The notes beneath the pieces are model-generated. The model searched no databases, was not told the origin of the DNA, and saw only the letters and a list, made by a program, of their open reading frames with translations. Both the position numbers and the translations under genes were made by a program. A DNA stretch of 64,000 nt from Oscheius tipulae (lineage: Eukaryota; Nematoda; Chromadorea; Rhabditida; Rhabditidae), in contig JASJZH010000002.1 of NCBI GenBank assembly GCA_037178975.1, positions 3,782,001 through 3,846,000 on the forward strand. Reading direction: 5' to 3'. Position 1 is the stretch's first letter, and each line of letters starts with the position of its first letter. Below, piece by piece: positions 1 through 12,157 of the stretch.

Positions 1-1756
1 CTAGATCAGATCAAATAACTCAATCTTCGAGGAATAACACGAGGAAGTGATCTGAGAAAAGATAAATTTGGAGAGGATATTTTCAAGCCGTTTGTCTCGG
101 ACAAAACTGTTGCGGTCCTCGTCATTAGCAGCTGGGTTAAAAGAAAGAGGGAAGGACAGATGAGTCAAAAAATCGTAAACAAGTGGACTGTCCATGACAA
201 GGAAATTCGTAAAGACTCTGAAACATGTGACGATAATAGGCGAAGAAGGGCATATAACAAGGCTCAAATCATGGATTAGATCTATCTTTCGTTGTTCTTA
301 CCGCGTCACACGGTTTGCCTGATTTTCTGAATGAGGGTGCCATCCAGAAACTTTAGGTTAAGGCTCTCGACCAGGCAACGGATCCTAACAATAGTTCCAA
401 CTGAATAGGAATACAGGGATCAGGGTCAACAGAGGAATGCCGATGGATATTGAGATCGTGACAAGCAATCATTTGCCCGTAAACAACATCTAACTGTTCT
501 AAGCGCCGTATGAAGGAAATAGTTAGAAATTAGGTCAGATGCAATGGCTGAGTGGATTGAGCTATCTCGAGCAGCAATCTCTGCTCATTAGCATAAACTG
601 GCAACATGCTTTGGAGAAAGCCGAACTGCGCAAGGACAGCCCCGGAAAGACGAATATCCTGTAGTGATTGCTGTCCTGAGAAAAAAGTGCGGTAAAAGTA
701 CGAATATAGGAGGAACACAAGGGCGAGAGAGGGCGCTAGCACGCGTTCCCGCCGAAAAATGCTTTCGCGTCCCGTTGCCTCCCGGCTCTGAAAAAAGGTG
801 GGACCAATGCCGAGCTCTCTCGGACATTGAAAGTTCGCCCGACAATTAATCGATTGAGTCGAGAGTGAGAGAGACACCACAGCTGTGTAAAAGAGTCACA
901 GGGACACGAGGGCCAGATATAATGAGTTGGATCATATAGCTGAGAAGCAGAGAGCAGGAAGCAACTACGCTTCCGGACAAGTTCTCTGTCTTTCATCTAG
1001 TTAAGATCTATCAGCAGTAATTGGGGTGACGTGGGGGTTTCTTCCAGATCATGCTGGCAGCATTCATTGAAGAGAATCCCTGGAATCTATCTATTGCTTG
1101 TCTTTGCTTAGCCACACCCCTATCATTAGCTTGTAACACTTGACAAAATGTTTGTAGCCTGCCAAGTGTTATTGTAGATTAGAGTTGTCAAGTCGAGCGA
1201 AAAGAGTCGAATTGGAAAACCGAGCACTGTTAAGATAGGTCCTGATCTTTGAACATGACTTATACAAATAACCAGATTTAACAGCTTTGGGTCAATTAGA
1301 TAGGCTAGGCTACTGTAGTGGTATCTCGGATGCCTGTACAGTAGAGACGACGTTTGATTCATTATAGAATGGACAAAGTCTTAGGAATGACACACTATAA
1401 CTTTGGTGCTACAGTAACTCGATTTACTGTGTACGCAGGAGATAAGTGGGGCAAAGGGCAGTCTAGTGAATATAGCTTTTGGATCAGGGAGAGAGGTCGG
1501 AAGCGGTGTTTGAGAGTGCAACAGATGTTTAGAATCAGTCTCAAGTGGACGTAAATAAACAGGGATGCGCTTTCAGAAGATCAGGAAACTGCTGTCGCAC
1601 TCTGATTCGAGCCTCGTAGTAAATGTCTACGTAAACAGGGCGCTTGCAAGGTCAGTAAGCTTAGAACGTATAAACAATGAATCTGCGTCATCGCAGCTAA
1701 ATTTCTTCTAATTAGCGGCCGGATAGGCTGGAAAACCATGAATCTCGGGCAATTTA
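1..1756. other. Region without a supported gene
   Basis: I see only short frames with no recognisable domain, no chain of plausible exons and no tandem repeat. It lies downstream of the first histidine acid phosphatase, whose poly(A) signal is at its right edge. A gene lying mostly outside the window could have an exon here that I cannot identify. Confidence 0.5.
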
Positions 1757-1758
1757 TT
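1753..1758 (-). promoter_or_regulatory. Poly(A) signal overlapping the stop codon of histidine acid phosphatase 1
   Basis: The minus strand reads TTCTAATAAATTG. AATAAA starts at the second base of the TAA stop, so the 3' UTR must be extremely short. Confidence 0.65.
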
Positions 1759-3286
1759 AGAAGTGAGAGAAGAGAATCATAACTAATAGTGTGACGACAG
1801 CTTGTTGAACTGCTACGGAGACTGGATAGTTCTGAAAGAAGGTATTTCGATAAACTGATTCTGATTTACGCATTCAGTTTGAGGCGTCGCTGAAGAGTAA
1901 TTCGAGCAACAGCTTGTGAACTGATCGACTGGACAATTTTCCAATCCAAAACAGTTACCAATCTTCGAGGTTAGAGAGACAAATTGGGCTTTTGGGCTCC
2001 TCCAAAGCAACTGAACGTCCTCCAGTTTACAGTTTTGGAAACAAACTAACCTTGACATAAGAGTTGTTCTTGTTCTGCCACAGCTCAATCAGTATGGCTC
2101 CTGTGAAAGGAGGAACTCCTCCCTGAAGCGCCGCGTCGACTAGACCAAAACCACCCAGAAGAGACTGGACCATGAAGTCGTGCTGTAAGTTGAGAATCAG
2201 CTAGTTCCAAAGCTTACAAACTGTAGTATAAGCATAAAACTTTGGTGAAGTACAGTTGCTTCCACAGACCGCTTTCCTCTTGATATTGTTCATGATCGTA
2301 TAGAGAAGGAGGCCCGAACGACAGCGGATCCATTGGGAGTGCTCGTATTCACGGGTTCCCGTGTAGAAGTTGTTGACCTGAACAAATGGTTCAGGCACAA
2401 GCAATGAAAAGATACTTTGCTCAAGTAGTAACTGGTTTCCGCCTGTACTGCATCATCATACCAATGGGGAACGGGGAGACCGGCATCTTTCTGGAAGTAG
2501 ACGAACTTTAAAAATTGACTGGGTTGGATTGTAACAAATTGGAGATGTGATACCGATCAAGACTCACTTCTATTGGAAGAGCATCGATATCAAGTTCTGA
2601 AGCATGCTGTTGGAAAACTGTGGAGTTGGCAGTCCAGTTTTTCAGCAGATCCATAGACAACTCCTCCAAAGTGCTCGTACTGTTGTACTCTGCCCCAACA
2701 GACTTGTACATTTGTTCAACCAGCCATTGAGTAGTCTGTGGGACACACAACTGGAAATCTTTCTGTACCAATTGAAGCTGAAAGACAGCTCACCCAATCG
2801 TCTGTTGAATTCATAGTTTGTACGTTGACCTGATTGGGAATGGATGCGTTGACCGGGTTGAAAAGAGCAGATCCCACGGCTGAAGCTGTCACAATACAGC
2901 GTCCCGACGCACTACTTCGAAAAGAGCTCTAAAACTGAGTTGTTCTTTCAAGCTTGACTACCTGGGAGGGGATGTATCTCGGATCCAAAAATCCGCTATC
3001 AATGAGTCTCGGTCGAAGAGCTTGTCCCAGATCATATGCCAGTCGAAGACCGTCCTGAATAGTGCTCTTTCACAAAGTCCTACCGTCTTACATCAGAAAT
3101 CTCTCCAAGACCCCTATAGAAGTAATTTTTAGACGCCTCGGAAGTGAACATTGCAACTGGAGCTCGTGCACTGTGACGGAAAATCTGAAAAGCGAATATC
3201 TCGATTCAAAAAGAACCAACAATTTGTGAGAGTAGCAATGTCTCTTGTGACAGAACTGTAGTTGCTAGAAGAATAAATAGAAACAT
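1757..3286 (-). CDS. Histidine acid phosphatase 1 (RHS variant), signal peptide and GPI-like tail
   Basis: Secreted or surface histidine acid phosphatase, predicted to hydrolyse phosphomonoesters through a phospho-histidine. The first exon reads MFLFILLATTVLSQE, a signal peptide, and the ATG follows a tttcag acceptor directly. A 36-nt intron then leads to RHSARAP (about 3150-3178), the catalytic RHGxRxP region with Ser in place of Gly. The C-terminal catalytic HD is in HDFMV (about 2165-2190). The end has Cys-rich spacing (NCPVDQFTSCC) like the two paralogues. The last exon starts after an acceptor near 1826 and encodes NYPVSVAVQQAVVTLLVMIL plus four residues, a hydrophobic tail like a GPI-anchor signal. 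AATAAA overlaps the stop. Middle exons were joined by homology to the neighbouring copies. The RHG-to-RHS change departs from the family pattern, so activity is uncertain. Confidence 0.85.
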
Positions 3287-5799
3287 CTGAAACCTGTGAA
3301 CGTTGAGATAAATGACGGCTGAAGAAGAAAAATTGCAGAGAGAGCAGAATGAGCATGAACAAGTGATGCCAATCACCCTGGGAAATGCCCAGTTCAAAGG
3401 AGCAACTTTTGAAAACTAGTTGTCGACCGAGCATAAATTGCAACGAAAGGATCAATAGACTGAACACTTTAATCTGTGTGCATACTGTTCCCTCATTAGC
3501 TGATAGTTCTGCGGTTTATTTCTGGTAAATTGGCTTGTATAACTGAGAAAGAGAGCGGATAGGGCTAAAATGTATGTGAGAGACAACATAATAGACAGAA
3601 ACGAAGGACGGTCTCTAGAACCTAGCAGAGCTCACTTGGTCGAAGAAAAGAAAAAAAGAGAATCCGGACGGAAGCTGCACTTGTAGTCGGTTTAATCTTT
3701 AAAGTAGAAGGAGCTGTCGTTGCTTCGGATATTGAGAAGAACCTCGAGACCCGTTATCGTCAGACGCTCTCAACCAAGAGACTCTTCGAGGAAATGTCGA
3801 CTCCTGTGATCGGACAGCTCCAGAAGAAGGACCGATCACAAACTAACTGCCTCCAAGATGTGCGAGATCGGCATGGACGAGGAAGCTGAAATAGGCGAGA
3901 CAAGTGGCCAATATGGAAGGAGGAAGGTGGTCGAAAGCGATGACAAGATGGGTTCCTCTAGACCAGCGACGAGCTCTAGGGAGACCATGCATGAGATGGG
4001 AAGATGAGCCGAAGAAAACCTGAGATCGCCTCGGACGAGCCCCAACCAGGTGGAAGCGACAGGCAAGAGAGGGAGAAGAAGAGTGGGTTCGCGCTATGGG
4101 AGTGGCAAGGGAGGCCTGACATGATAGCAACCTCTTGATTCCGACAATAAAATTAAAAACTGAAATTGAAAATCGTGACTTTTTGGGGCTGTTAACGTTT
4201 GAAAAAAAAGAACAAGTGTATTTTGCTATAAGGTGACGAGAAAATAGGCAAAAACCCGGGAATACCTCGAGAAAAAAAGTGCACAAGGTGCGAAGTTTTG
4301 GGTACGCAAAGTGGCATTACAATATGTCAAATTGTCTTCCAAAAATCGTTGTCCCCGTTTTTTTGTCTATTTCATCATACTTTTTGTCTCTTTCGTTGAT
4401 TCTTCAAATTACTTTTCGCAAAAAAAGCGGCGTGGGGTGCCAAAATCCGTAAAAATCGTTTGTGAAACATTGCAACAATTACTGTTTTTTTATGTCGATT
4501 CGTTTCCCCGTGAGAGCGACAGACGGCATTCAGCTGATTTTTTACCATAGCAGGGATCGGCAGAGAGAGTAGCGCAACCTGATCAACGTAGGGACCCCTT
4601 CAGTAAACTCAAAAACGACCGTGTAAGTGAGAAAGATATCGGAAGCAAACAGTCGGGTCGGTTACCCATTGTAAGAGAGAGGGTCTCTACAACTCTACAA
4701 CTTTTCATCGAATTGATTCAATTGGATCAGTGAGCGAGAACTCTTTAGGCGAAAGGGGCTCGGAGGATTAGCTGTGAGTCGATCAAATGATGAGTCTGTC
4801 TACCACGTAAAAAGCGTCAGTCAAGTTTCTGGGAAATTATTTAATTGCCCTCAGCTTTGACAGTTCAACACCCCTAACTTTATCCAGAACGACGTCGCCA
4901 GACGGCTCGTAATAACATGGAGTGCAAATATTTGTTGTTCTTTATCTTTTGACACAAATCATACTATTACCGTTTTGGGATCAGTGGATCCATCACACTC
5001 CACACCACAAAAAGGCTGCTGAATGTTGGTATAGAACAGAGATCAGCAGTCCCGGAAAAGTGTCGAATTGTCCAGTCGTTCTGTTCTCTTTCCTTGGTGA
5101 AAACACAATACGAGAAAGGTTCATTCATGCAAACTGCCTTCAATAGAAGCCTGAGATCCTATCTTCACCAATGATGTCTGTCTGTAACACTAGTCAAGTC
5201 TGTGAACAATTATGATACGTGTTATTCTTTACAGGTCTTGGCAAATTCAGTAAAAAAATTCAAACAGTGAGTTTGAGAGTTCGAAATGTTTTTGGGTCCT
5301 TTCGCTAGGAGCGTTAGCGACTGGTTTACTATTGAAAAGGAAAAAAGTTTGACAGATTGCAACAGATACCAAACAGAGAAGAGCATGAAAGTTTTCATTG
5401 GATGGGGGGCTCGAGTTGATAGGTCAAGCCAAAAGTTACTGTGTCACTTTCACGACAGTTGTCAACTGGCTGCCCGCCTCACAAGATGCTCTTTCTCCTT
5501 CTTGCCGTCTATTTGAGGGCTTTCCAGATTTATCAGAGAATTAAAAGGTTTTGTAGTAGCGAGAAAGGGTAGGATGTTCCTCGTAAACGACACAATTCTT
5601 TTGCAGAACGGCCGCGAGCCGGAATCCTCCTCAACCGTGCTCGATCAATGACTTCGGTCTTCCTTGTAGAATTGATCTGGGGACCGAGAGAGAATTTTGT
5701 TAGACGGAACATCGTTTTCTTAGGTTAGAAAAGGCTATAACGTGAGAAAAGAGTTTATTCGTGAGAAATTTTTGTTTGTATTGTGATCGGGTCATGTGA
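3287..5799. other. Spacer between phosphatase copies 1 and 2
   Basis: About 2.5 kb with no gene I can support. Frames here are short or low-complexity; the longest, on the minus strand at 3843-4286, is Ser/Arg-rich and lacks any known motif. The stretch 4140-4550 has many A and T runs and could be decayed mobile DNA, but I found no terminal repeats. It is much longer than the spacer between copies 2 and 3. Confidence 0.45.
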
Positions 5800-7252
5800 T
5801 CAGAAGAGGATGAATGATAAGAGTAGAAGAGCAAGAGACGAAGAAGAGACATGGGAAGAAGAGGGATAGTTCTGAACATTTGTCTTTTTCTCCGCTTAGA
5901 ACATGACTTACACATTCTCCTTTCGGATTCGAGGAGGTGTAAGAGTCACAACACGAGGTAAAGTTGTCAATGGGACAGTTCTCTTGGGCACCACAGCCGG
6001 GTACATATGCTGTTAATGGAATGAAGGTCGAACCTGGTCGGCGGTACAGGACCTTGGGAACTTTTTGGCGGAACACAATCTCACTTGCCTTCACGTACTT
6101 GCTACCATTGTTGATTGGCTGGTAGAGTTCAAAAAGGACAGCTGCCGCTGTTGGAGTGAGTTCAGTGCCCAGAGCTTTCTCCATGATTCCGAACGAGGTG
6201 AGGAGACACATTATCATGTAGTCGTGCTGTGGAGTACATACCTTTGGAAATGAAACTTACTGTAGCGAAGGCATTGAACTTTTGTGATGGACACTTGTCT
6301 GTGCAGTTTGCCCTCATCCGAATATTGTTCAGAATCGTGTAGACCAAGAGTCCCGATCGACAGCGAACGAACTCTGTGTTGTTGTATTCTCCTGTACCAG
6401 TTAGGAATTGGTTGTACTGAATGGTTCAAATATGTGTCTTCATTGTAAACCACCTCATTCGTGTAGTATTCAGCTTCCTTTGCTGCCTGGTCTGTGAAGA
6501 AACCCGGCACGGGCAATTTTGCAGCTTTCTATGGGAAAGATCTTTTCTCACGTATCCACTCTCTTACTTCAATCGCCCAGTTATCAAACTCGCCCAGGCT
6601 CCCGTTTTTCTGGAAGTAGGTCGAGTTGACTTTCCACTTGCTCCAGAGCAAGTTCATGAGGTCGATCTGTTCCAGATTCTTTTGGAATACAAGAGAATAC
6701 TAACCGTGGTACTATTAGAGTTGGCTGTCCCTCCCGCTTTGGTCATCAGAGAACTGAGAATCTTTGGGGTCGTCTGTGGGACACAGAGATAGTCGTCAGT
6801 CGTTGTCTGGACAAGAACTGGGTTTGGGATGGTCGAGTTGACGGAATCGAAGATTCCAGCACCAACTGAGGCAGCCGTGAGCATGCAGCGACCAGCCATG
6901 CTGCTTTTGAACGAGATCTGTGAGGGAATGTATCTTATATCAATAAGTCGAGCATCGACCAATCGAGCCCTCAGAGCCCTTCCCAGATCGTATCCTTGTT
7001 GAACTCCTTCCTGGAAACACCTTTCTTCACGCTTAATATTGAAAGCAAACATCTGTCAGTTCTCCGAGTCCCTTATAGAAATACGTAGATGTTTCATTGC
7101 TCGTGAATGCCCAATTAGGCCCTCGTGATCCGTGACGGAAAACCTGCAATCGGCTTTGTTCTGATAGGATTCGAACCTACAACTTGGGAAAGAATGAGAG
7201 TATCCTGGGAGACAGTTGCTTGGAAGAACGAGGCCAGAATCAGGAGGAGCAT
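5800..7252 (-). CDS. Histidine acid phosphatase 2, signal peptide and GPI-like tail
   Basis: Second tandem histidine acid phosphatase. Exon 1 reads MLLLILASFFQATVSQDTLI, a signal peptide; the ATG lies 3 nt after a ctctcag acceptor. An intron ending ttgcag precedes VFRHGSRGP (about 7120-7145), which keeps the intact RHGxRxP motif. Downstream come the conserved block GYDLGRALRARLVDARLIDI and a typical alpha-domain segment with several N-glycosylation sequons. The distal HD motif is in HDYMIM (about 6205-6225). The Cys-rich end (NCPIDNFTSCC, then GEC) is followed by an intron and a last exon NYPSSSHVSSSSLALLLLSF plus three residues: small residues then a hydrophobic tail, the layout of a GPI signal. 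Same order and exon ends as the flanking copies, so this is a tandem duplication. Confidence 0.88.
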
Positions 7253-7586
7253 GCTCTGAGAGGGGGTATTAAGCACAAAAAGTCATAGACATTCAGGTTA
7301 ATAAGTTAGATACAATAGGTGGACTGCGATGAGGAAATTGAGTTAGGCGCGGCTATTCTTGGAAATGGCTCGGCCGATGAAAGACCCAGTATCTTTGATA
7401 ACGACCGAAAAAGGACGAGAAGACAAGATGGTTTCTGAAAGTCGGGGAAGGTTAACTCGAATAAATGGGTGTGATTAGACGGTGTGTGAAAGAGTAATAA
7501 GCAGCTGGAAAATTGAAACATCAAGTGAGTGAGAAAAAACTTGACTCTCAAACTACATAGCATAAAATCTTTAATTTCTCTATGGG

Positions 7587-9299
7587 TCACCTCCAGAAGA
7601 CAAGAAACAGTGAAAGAGCCATGACGAGTAGAGACATCGGAACAGTAGACGATCCCTAGCACAAGGTACTTCCACGCATAGATTTCAACTTACACATTCA
7701 TCTTTTGGATTATCTGTGATAAACTCCTTGCAACAGTTGGTGAAGTTGACAGCCGGACAGTGTTCCTCATTCGGACAGCCTCGGACATGTTGTGTCAGAG
7801 GGACGAATGATTGTCCTGGGTTGCGCCAGAGGACCTGAAGAGGTTGTTTTGGTTTCAAGCGAATATGTTTCGGTGCCATATTGTTACAGGACTAACATAT
7901 ATAGGAAAATGAAGATCGAAGAGCAAAATTCTGATGCAGAACAGAAGGAGTTTCCAAGAGTGGCTCACGTTAACAAAATTGTGAAACAGACGAAAGTCTT
8001 TCTAACACTTTGCAAAGTTGTGAAAGCCCCCTTTGAATTTATAAACGTGGTCAAACAGACCTACCTTGATGTAAGGCTGCCCCTTCTCCGGCTTCCACAG
8101 TTCAATCAAGAGAGTCGAGGTGTATTTGGGAACATTTCCCTCTAGCGTCTCATCCAGAACTCCGAGAGCATTCAACAGAGACATTACCATAAAGTCGTGC
8201 TACAAAACTTCAATAGTTCTGTTTCAAACAGCCTACCGTTGAATAGGCGTAGAACTTCCTAACGTTACATGTTGCCCCACAGTATATTTTCAGTCGAATG
8301 TTGTTCAAAATGGTGTAGAGGAGGTATCCAGTTCGGCATTTGATCCACTTCTTGTTCTCAAACTCGGCCGTGCCTGTCACAAAGGCCATTCCCTGAAATG
8401 TTCAAAGGAATGTCTGATTGTGTACTTTTACCCTGTATCTGAAAAGACTAGCCTCTTTTTCAGCTGCCTCGTCAAACCAGCTCGGTACCACGAGACCCAA
8501 TGGTTTCTAAACATTGTAGTTCAAGAATCTAGACAGTTACCTCGATAAGAAGGGATTCAAAATGGTGTAATCTCTCTTTTTCTTTGAAGTAAGTCGAGTT
8601 GGCTGACCATTTACCCAGCACGTAGTCCATTACATCGTTCTAAAACAATTTGAAATTCATGTTAATTTTTACAATGGTCTTGTTGTCGTATCTCTGACCA
8701 CCCGCCACCTTGTACATTTCTTCCAACTGGGACAGAGACGTCTGTGGTACACAGAGCTGAAAGACTTGTCTTGATAGTACAATTCGACCGTACATAGTCC
8801 TCATTTGGATTAGTAGTCTGGATGTTGACCGCGTTGGGAACAGACTGGATTGGATCGAAGAGTGCTGTGCCGACGATAGAGGCAGTTATCATACAACGAG
8901 ACTTGAAACTGCTCAAGAAGGAGACCTGAATGGGGTCCGATTTTGACTGAAAGATTAAAGCAACCTCGGATGGCAAGTACCGCTTGTCCAGAAAGCCATT
9001 GTCTACCAGTCTCACCCGTAAAGCCTTGCCGAGGTCATAGGCCTGTCGTAGTCCTTCCTAAACTTGGGTCTTTGACAAATAGTGACAGCTCCTACATCAG
9101 TTAACTCCCCCAATCCCCTATAAAAATGATTCTTCGACTCGTCCGAAGAAAAACTCCACACGGGTCCACGCGCGCCATGGCGAAATACCTGCAAGCAGAT
9201 TGGTCAAGCAATGAGAAACAGACTGACCGCTTGAGAGAGTAACAACTGGTCAGCTGCTAGTGTCCATCGAACTATTGATAAAACTATTAATAGGATCAT
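7587..9299 (-). CDS. Histidine acid phosphatase 3, signal peptide and GPI-like tail
   Basis: Most upstream of the three tandem phosphatases. The start is MILLIVLSIVRWTLAADQ, a signal peptide, with the ATG 2 nt after a tttcag acceptor. After a short intron comes VFRHGARGPVWSF (about 9150-9190) with an intact RHGxRxP. EGLRQAYDLGKALRVRLVD follows, then KRYLPSEVA, the CVPQ substrate-side segment and HDFMVMSLLNALGVLDE (about 8150-8195) with the second catalytic motif. The C-terminus has CPAVNFTNCC and DEC, then a 39-nt intron and the last exon GSSTVPMSLLVMALSLFLVF plus two residues, GPI-like. The end lies 334 nt upstream of copy 2, so the two could share a transcript. The intact motifs predict an active enzyme. 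Confidence 0.88.
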
Positions 9300-10219
9300 A
9301 TCTGAAATCTTATCTGAAGTGACTGAGAGTAAAAAATTGGTCAGTAGAATCCAAAAAGAACTGGTCTGTTACGACTGTCGGAGGCCAAACTTGTTGACCT
9401 CTGATAAGAAGTTGTAGATTTTCAGGTCGGAATTAGTTACTTGTTTTCTAAACTACGAGAAAAGAGATAGCGATCCGACTTATATAGGACTATGTTTGAA
9501 AACTTCGGGGTCACTAATTGCCGCAAAAAGAGTCTTTTTATCTTGCAAACACAAGTAGCATTGCTGAATTCGGGAAGATGCAATGGGAAAAGGGTACTAC
9601 ACGTCATAATGACGATACTCGACGATGTTGGACAAGACAAGGAAGCTGTCTGTGAAGTATACAAGTTTCTACAACACAGTAAACCAAAAAAAAGGACTAA
9701 CCGTCTCGATTAGATATAGAGTCAGTCAGAGAAAGAGGGAGTGTCTCACTCTTTTCGAATTCAAAACCCGTGTCACAACTGTAACACTTGTCTTTTTCCA
9801 AGCCGAGGTTCCAGTTTCCCGGAAGCAAAAAGACTGTTCTAATTGCTCGTCTGCCAATGTTGCGTTCTTGCCACAGGGCTGTAAAAGGGAATTCTTCAGA
9901 AATAGGCAGCGGACAAAAGGGAAAGAGATTCAAACTGGATTCCTGATCGAGTAGAAAAAAGTCTTCCGAATGACCCGATTGTGGCTGATCAAGTGAAGAA
10001 AGGACGAGAATCGAAATCGCTCGAGAGCCCGGACTGATTTATAGCCGACAGACCGAGCAGCACCTGATGTACAAATAATTCCTTGCTTGAAGGGCTGCCG
10101 GCGGTCAACTCGAGGATTTATGGTAGGTGGGGGGCAAGAGACGACAGGTTCCTCTCAGCTATCACACACTGAGAGAAGACAAAAGATAACATTGGGAAAG
10201 GACAATATATTTTCAGACA
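9300..10219. other. Spacer between histidine acid phosphatase 3 and WBP11
   Basis: About 900 nt holding the 5' flank of phosphatase 3 and the 3' flank of WBP11, both on the minus strand. No coding pattern or repeat stands out. The promoter of the phosphatase group probably lies here, but I recognise no element. Confidence 0.4.
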
Positions 10220-11745
10220 TTACATGATATCGCCGAGTTCCTTCATAAAGTCGTTGTAGGCTTCGTCCGTCGTCTTGGCTGTTGCGGCTGTTTTGGCTGG
10301 CTGAGGACGAGGAATGGCTCTGGGCTTCATCGGCGGCGCTGTTCGACGCTGTAGCTGAACTGGGACCAGCTGAAAAGGTGCTTGTTGTTCAAAAGTCTTT
10401 TTTCAGACATACCTTGACAGTCTCCTTGCGTAAATCTCTGAGCTGAGGAGCTGCGGAGAGAGTGGGAGCGGAATCCGGAATGGGACCAACGTTCGGAGGA
10501 TCTCTTCGGATTACGGGGGCAGAGGAGATGATGGCAGCTGAATGATGCAAGATGGTTGGTTTTTAGAGCAGTGACCGTTGTTTTAGTTTTTTCCTTGCGT
10601 TGATATTCAGGAAACAGATGACAGGACCTTTTTGGATAAATTAAACCGCCCATAAAGTATAACAGTTATTTAAGGAGCCACTTCTCACTTGGAAACATTC
10701 TAACCCTCGACAACGACCGCGCATGGCCGACAACATTATCCCATCGCTGGGGCATTTCAAGACGAAAATACCTACTTTCTGGCATAAGTCTCGGTGGCAT
10801 TGGCAGTCCCATCGGATTGTAGACTGGCGGAGGAGGCATCGGAGGTGGTCCGGGAGCTGCTCGAAGAGGAATCGGCGGCGGCGGATATCTTGGGTAGCTG
10901 CGAGGCATCGGCGGCGCGTCGAAGTCCGGGACTGAAAGATAATTGCCTATTTTTTCGAAAAAAAATAAGCTAACTTGGAACTGGAGCGAGATCATCGTCA
11001 TCGGGAAGATCATACTCGTCGTCGTCCTCGCTGTCACTCAGAGCGGGCGGGAATCCGCAAGGAGGACCGGGCGGGTCGACTTTTCCTCGAGGACCGCGTG
11101 AAAGACGGAAATCGACACGTTTTCGTTCGACTGGGGCCTGTGGACCCATCAGCTGCATTGTTCTGAAGTCTCCTGACGCCGAGTTGCCTTCTGGCAACGG
11201 AATGCTCTCCGGATTGGCCTGTCTGGCTAACCTTTCCTGTACTGAAATTATTTTTTGATGGGAAAAAGGAGAAAAAGCCTACCAGCAAGTGTTTTGAGTC
11301 GGGCGGCATCCTGATAATAATGCTGCAGCTTCTCGTTCATCGTCTTCAATTCCTCGTCGGCCTTAGTCTTCGTCAGCACGATCTTCCTCTTGTCTATCAT
11401 CTCCATGTACGTTTTCTGCTTCTTCTTCAACACATCTACGTGGAACTGCTGGCCATCGAGTCCAAGAACTAAAATTATCGAGATGAACAGTGCAAAAGTG
11501 AAGAAAACCAACTCTGCCGATCGAGAGCCAGCATTTTCGCCACACATTCGTCCACATTGCAGCATTTTGCAATTGTCTGACGGATTTGGACTCGATCACG
11601 TTTGTTCTTCTTGTTCTCCCGTCTACGATCCTGCTTACGAGCCTGGAAAAACGATTGTGTTCATGAAAAATGCGGCAGCATCAATTACCTGGTCTGTCGG
11701 TGCTCTGAATGTTTTTCCACTCTTCGTTTTTGTAGCTGCGCCCAT
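10220..11745 (-). CDS. WBP11: WW-domain-binding protein 11 (spliceosome-associated)
   Basis: Nuclear splicing factor homologue; WBP11 binds WW domains such as that of PQBP1 and acts in pre-mRNA splicing. The N-terminus reads MGAATKTKSGKTFRAPTDQ, then after an intron ARKQDRRRENKKNKRDRVQ, the basic start typical of the family. A coiled coil follows (DVLKKKQKTYMEMIDKRKIV). Next comes an acidic stretch (SDSEDDDEYDLPDDDD near 10990-11040) and a long proline-rich part with PPPP and PPGPP ligands for WW domains (about 10780-10930). The C-terminus DEAYNDFMKELGDIM matches the conserved WBP11 ending. At least six exons with short introns. Order of basic N-terminus, coiled coil, acid, proline and terminal motif makes the call firm. 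Confidence 0.9.
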
Positions 11746-12157
11746 TTTTAGGTCTCAAAGAGTTGTATACCAATGGGAAGTGAGAAGGAGAATAAGAGGT
11801 GGAAAACATCATTGGCAATTTATGTCTTGGAAAAAAAGTCGGGGTAATGTTCTCGAAGGTGTTCGGCAGAGCATTCTACAGGCATTCTATGTTTGCATGT
11901 CGTTTCTTGTTATTTCTATCAAAAAATAACCAAGAGGAGCGCAAATGAATTGGCAAAAACGGAAGAAAAACTAATGCGAAATCACTTAGAGTCAAAATGC
12001 GATGTTTGAATGGCGCGCGCTTACCTACAGTACTTGATGGCGGGGTTGTTAATATTGGTTTCCTTATAGAATTTCTCTAGAGACAACCAGAAAACGACGC
12101 TGTTCTTGTATTCGTGGATTATGCAATCGTGAACCGTAACTGTAAGATGACACAAGA
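11746..12157. other. Intergenic spacer between WBP11 and the TLC-domain gene
   Basis: About 400 nt, mostly AT-rich. It holds the 5' flank of WBP11 and the 3' flank of the TLC-domain gene, both minus strand. No gene, RNA or repeat seen. Confidence 0.45.

Noticed and set aside
3843-4286. 147-residue minus-strand open frame
   Set aside because: Low-complexity Ser/Arg/His composition, no domain, no matching exons or signals; likely chance.
7140-7180. Perfect B-box-like ggttcgaatcc on the minus strand in phosphatase 2
   Set aside because: No A box or acceptor pairing at tRNA distance upstream; the bases there encode the signal peptide. It is within a normal short intron.
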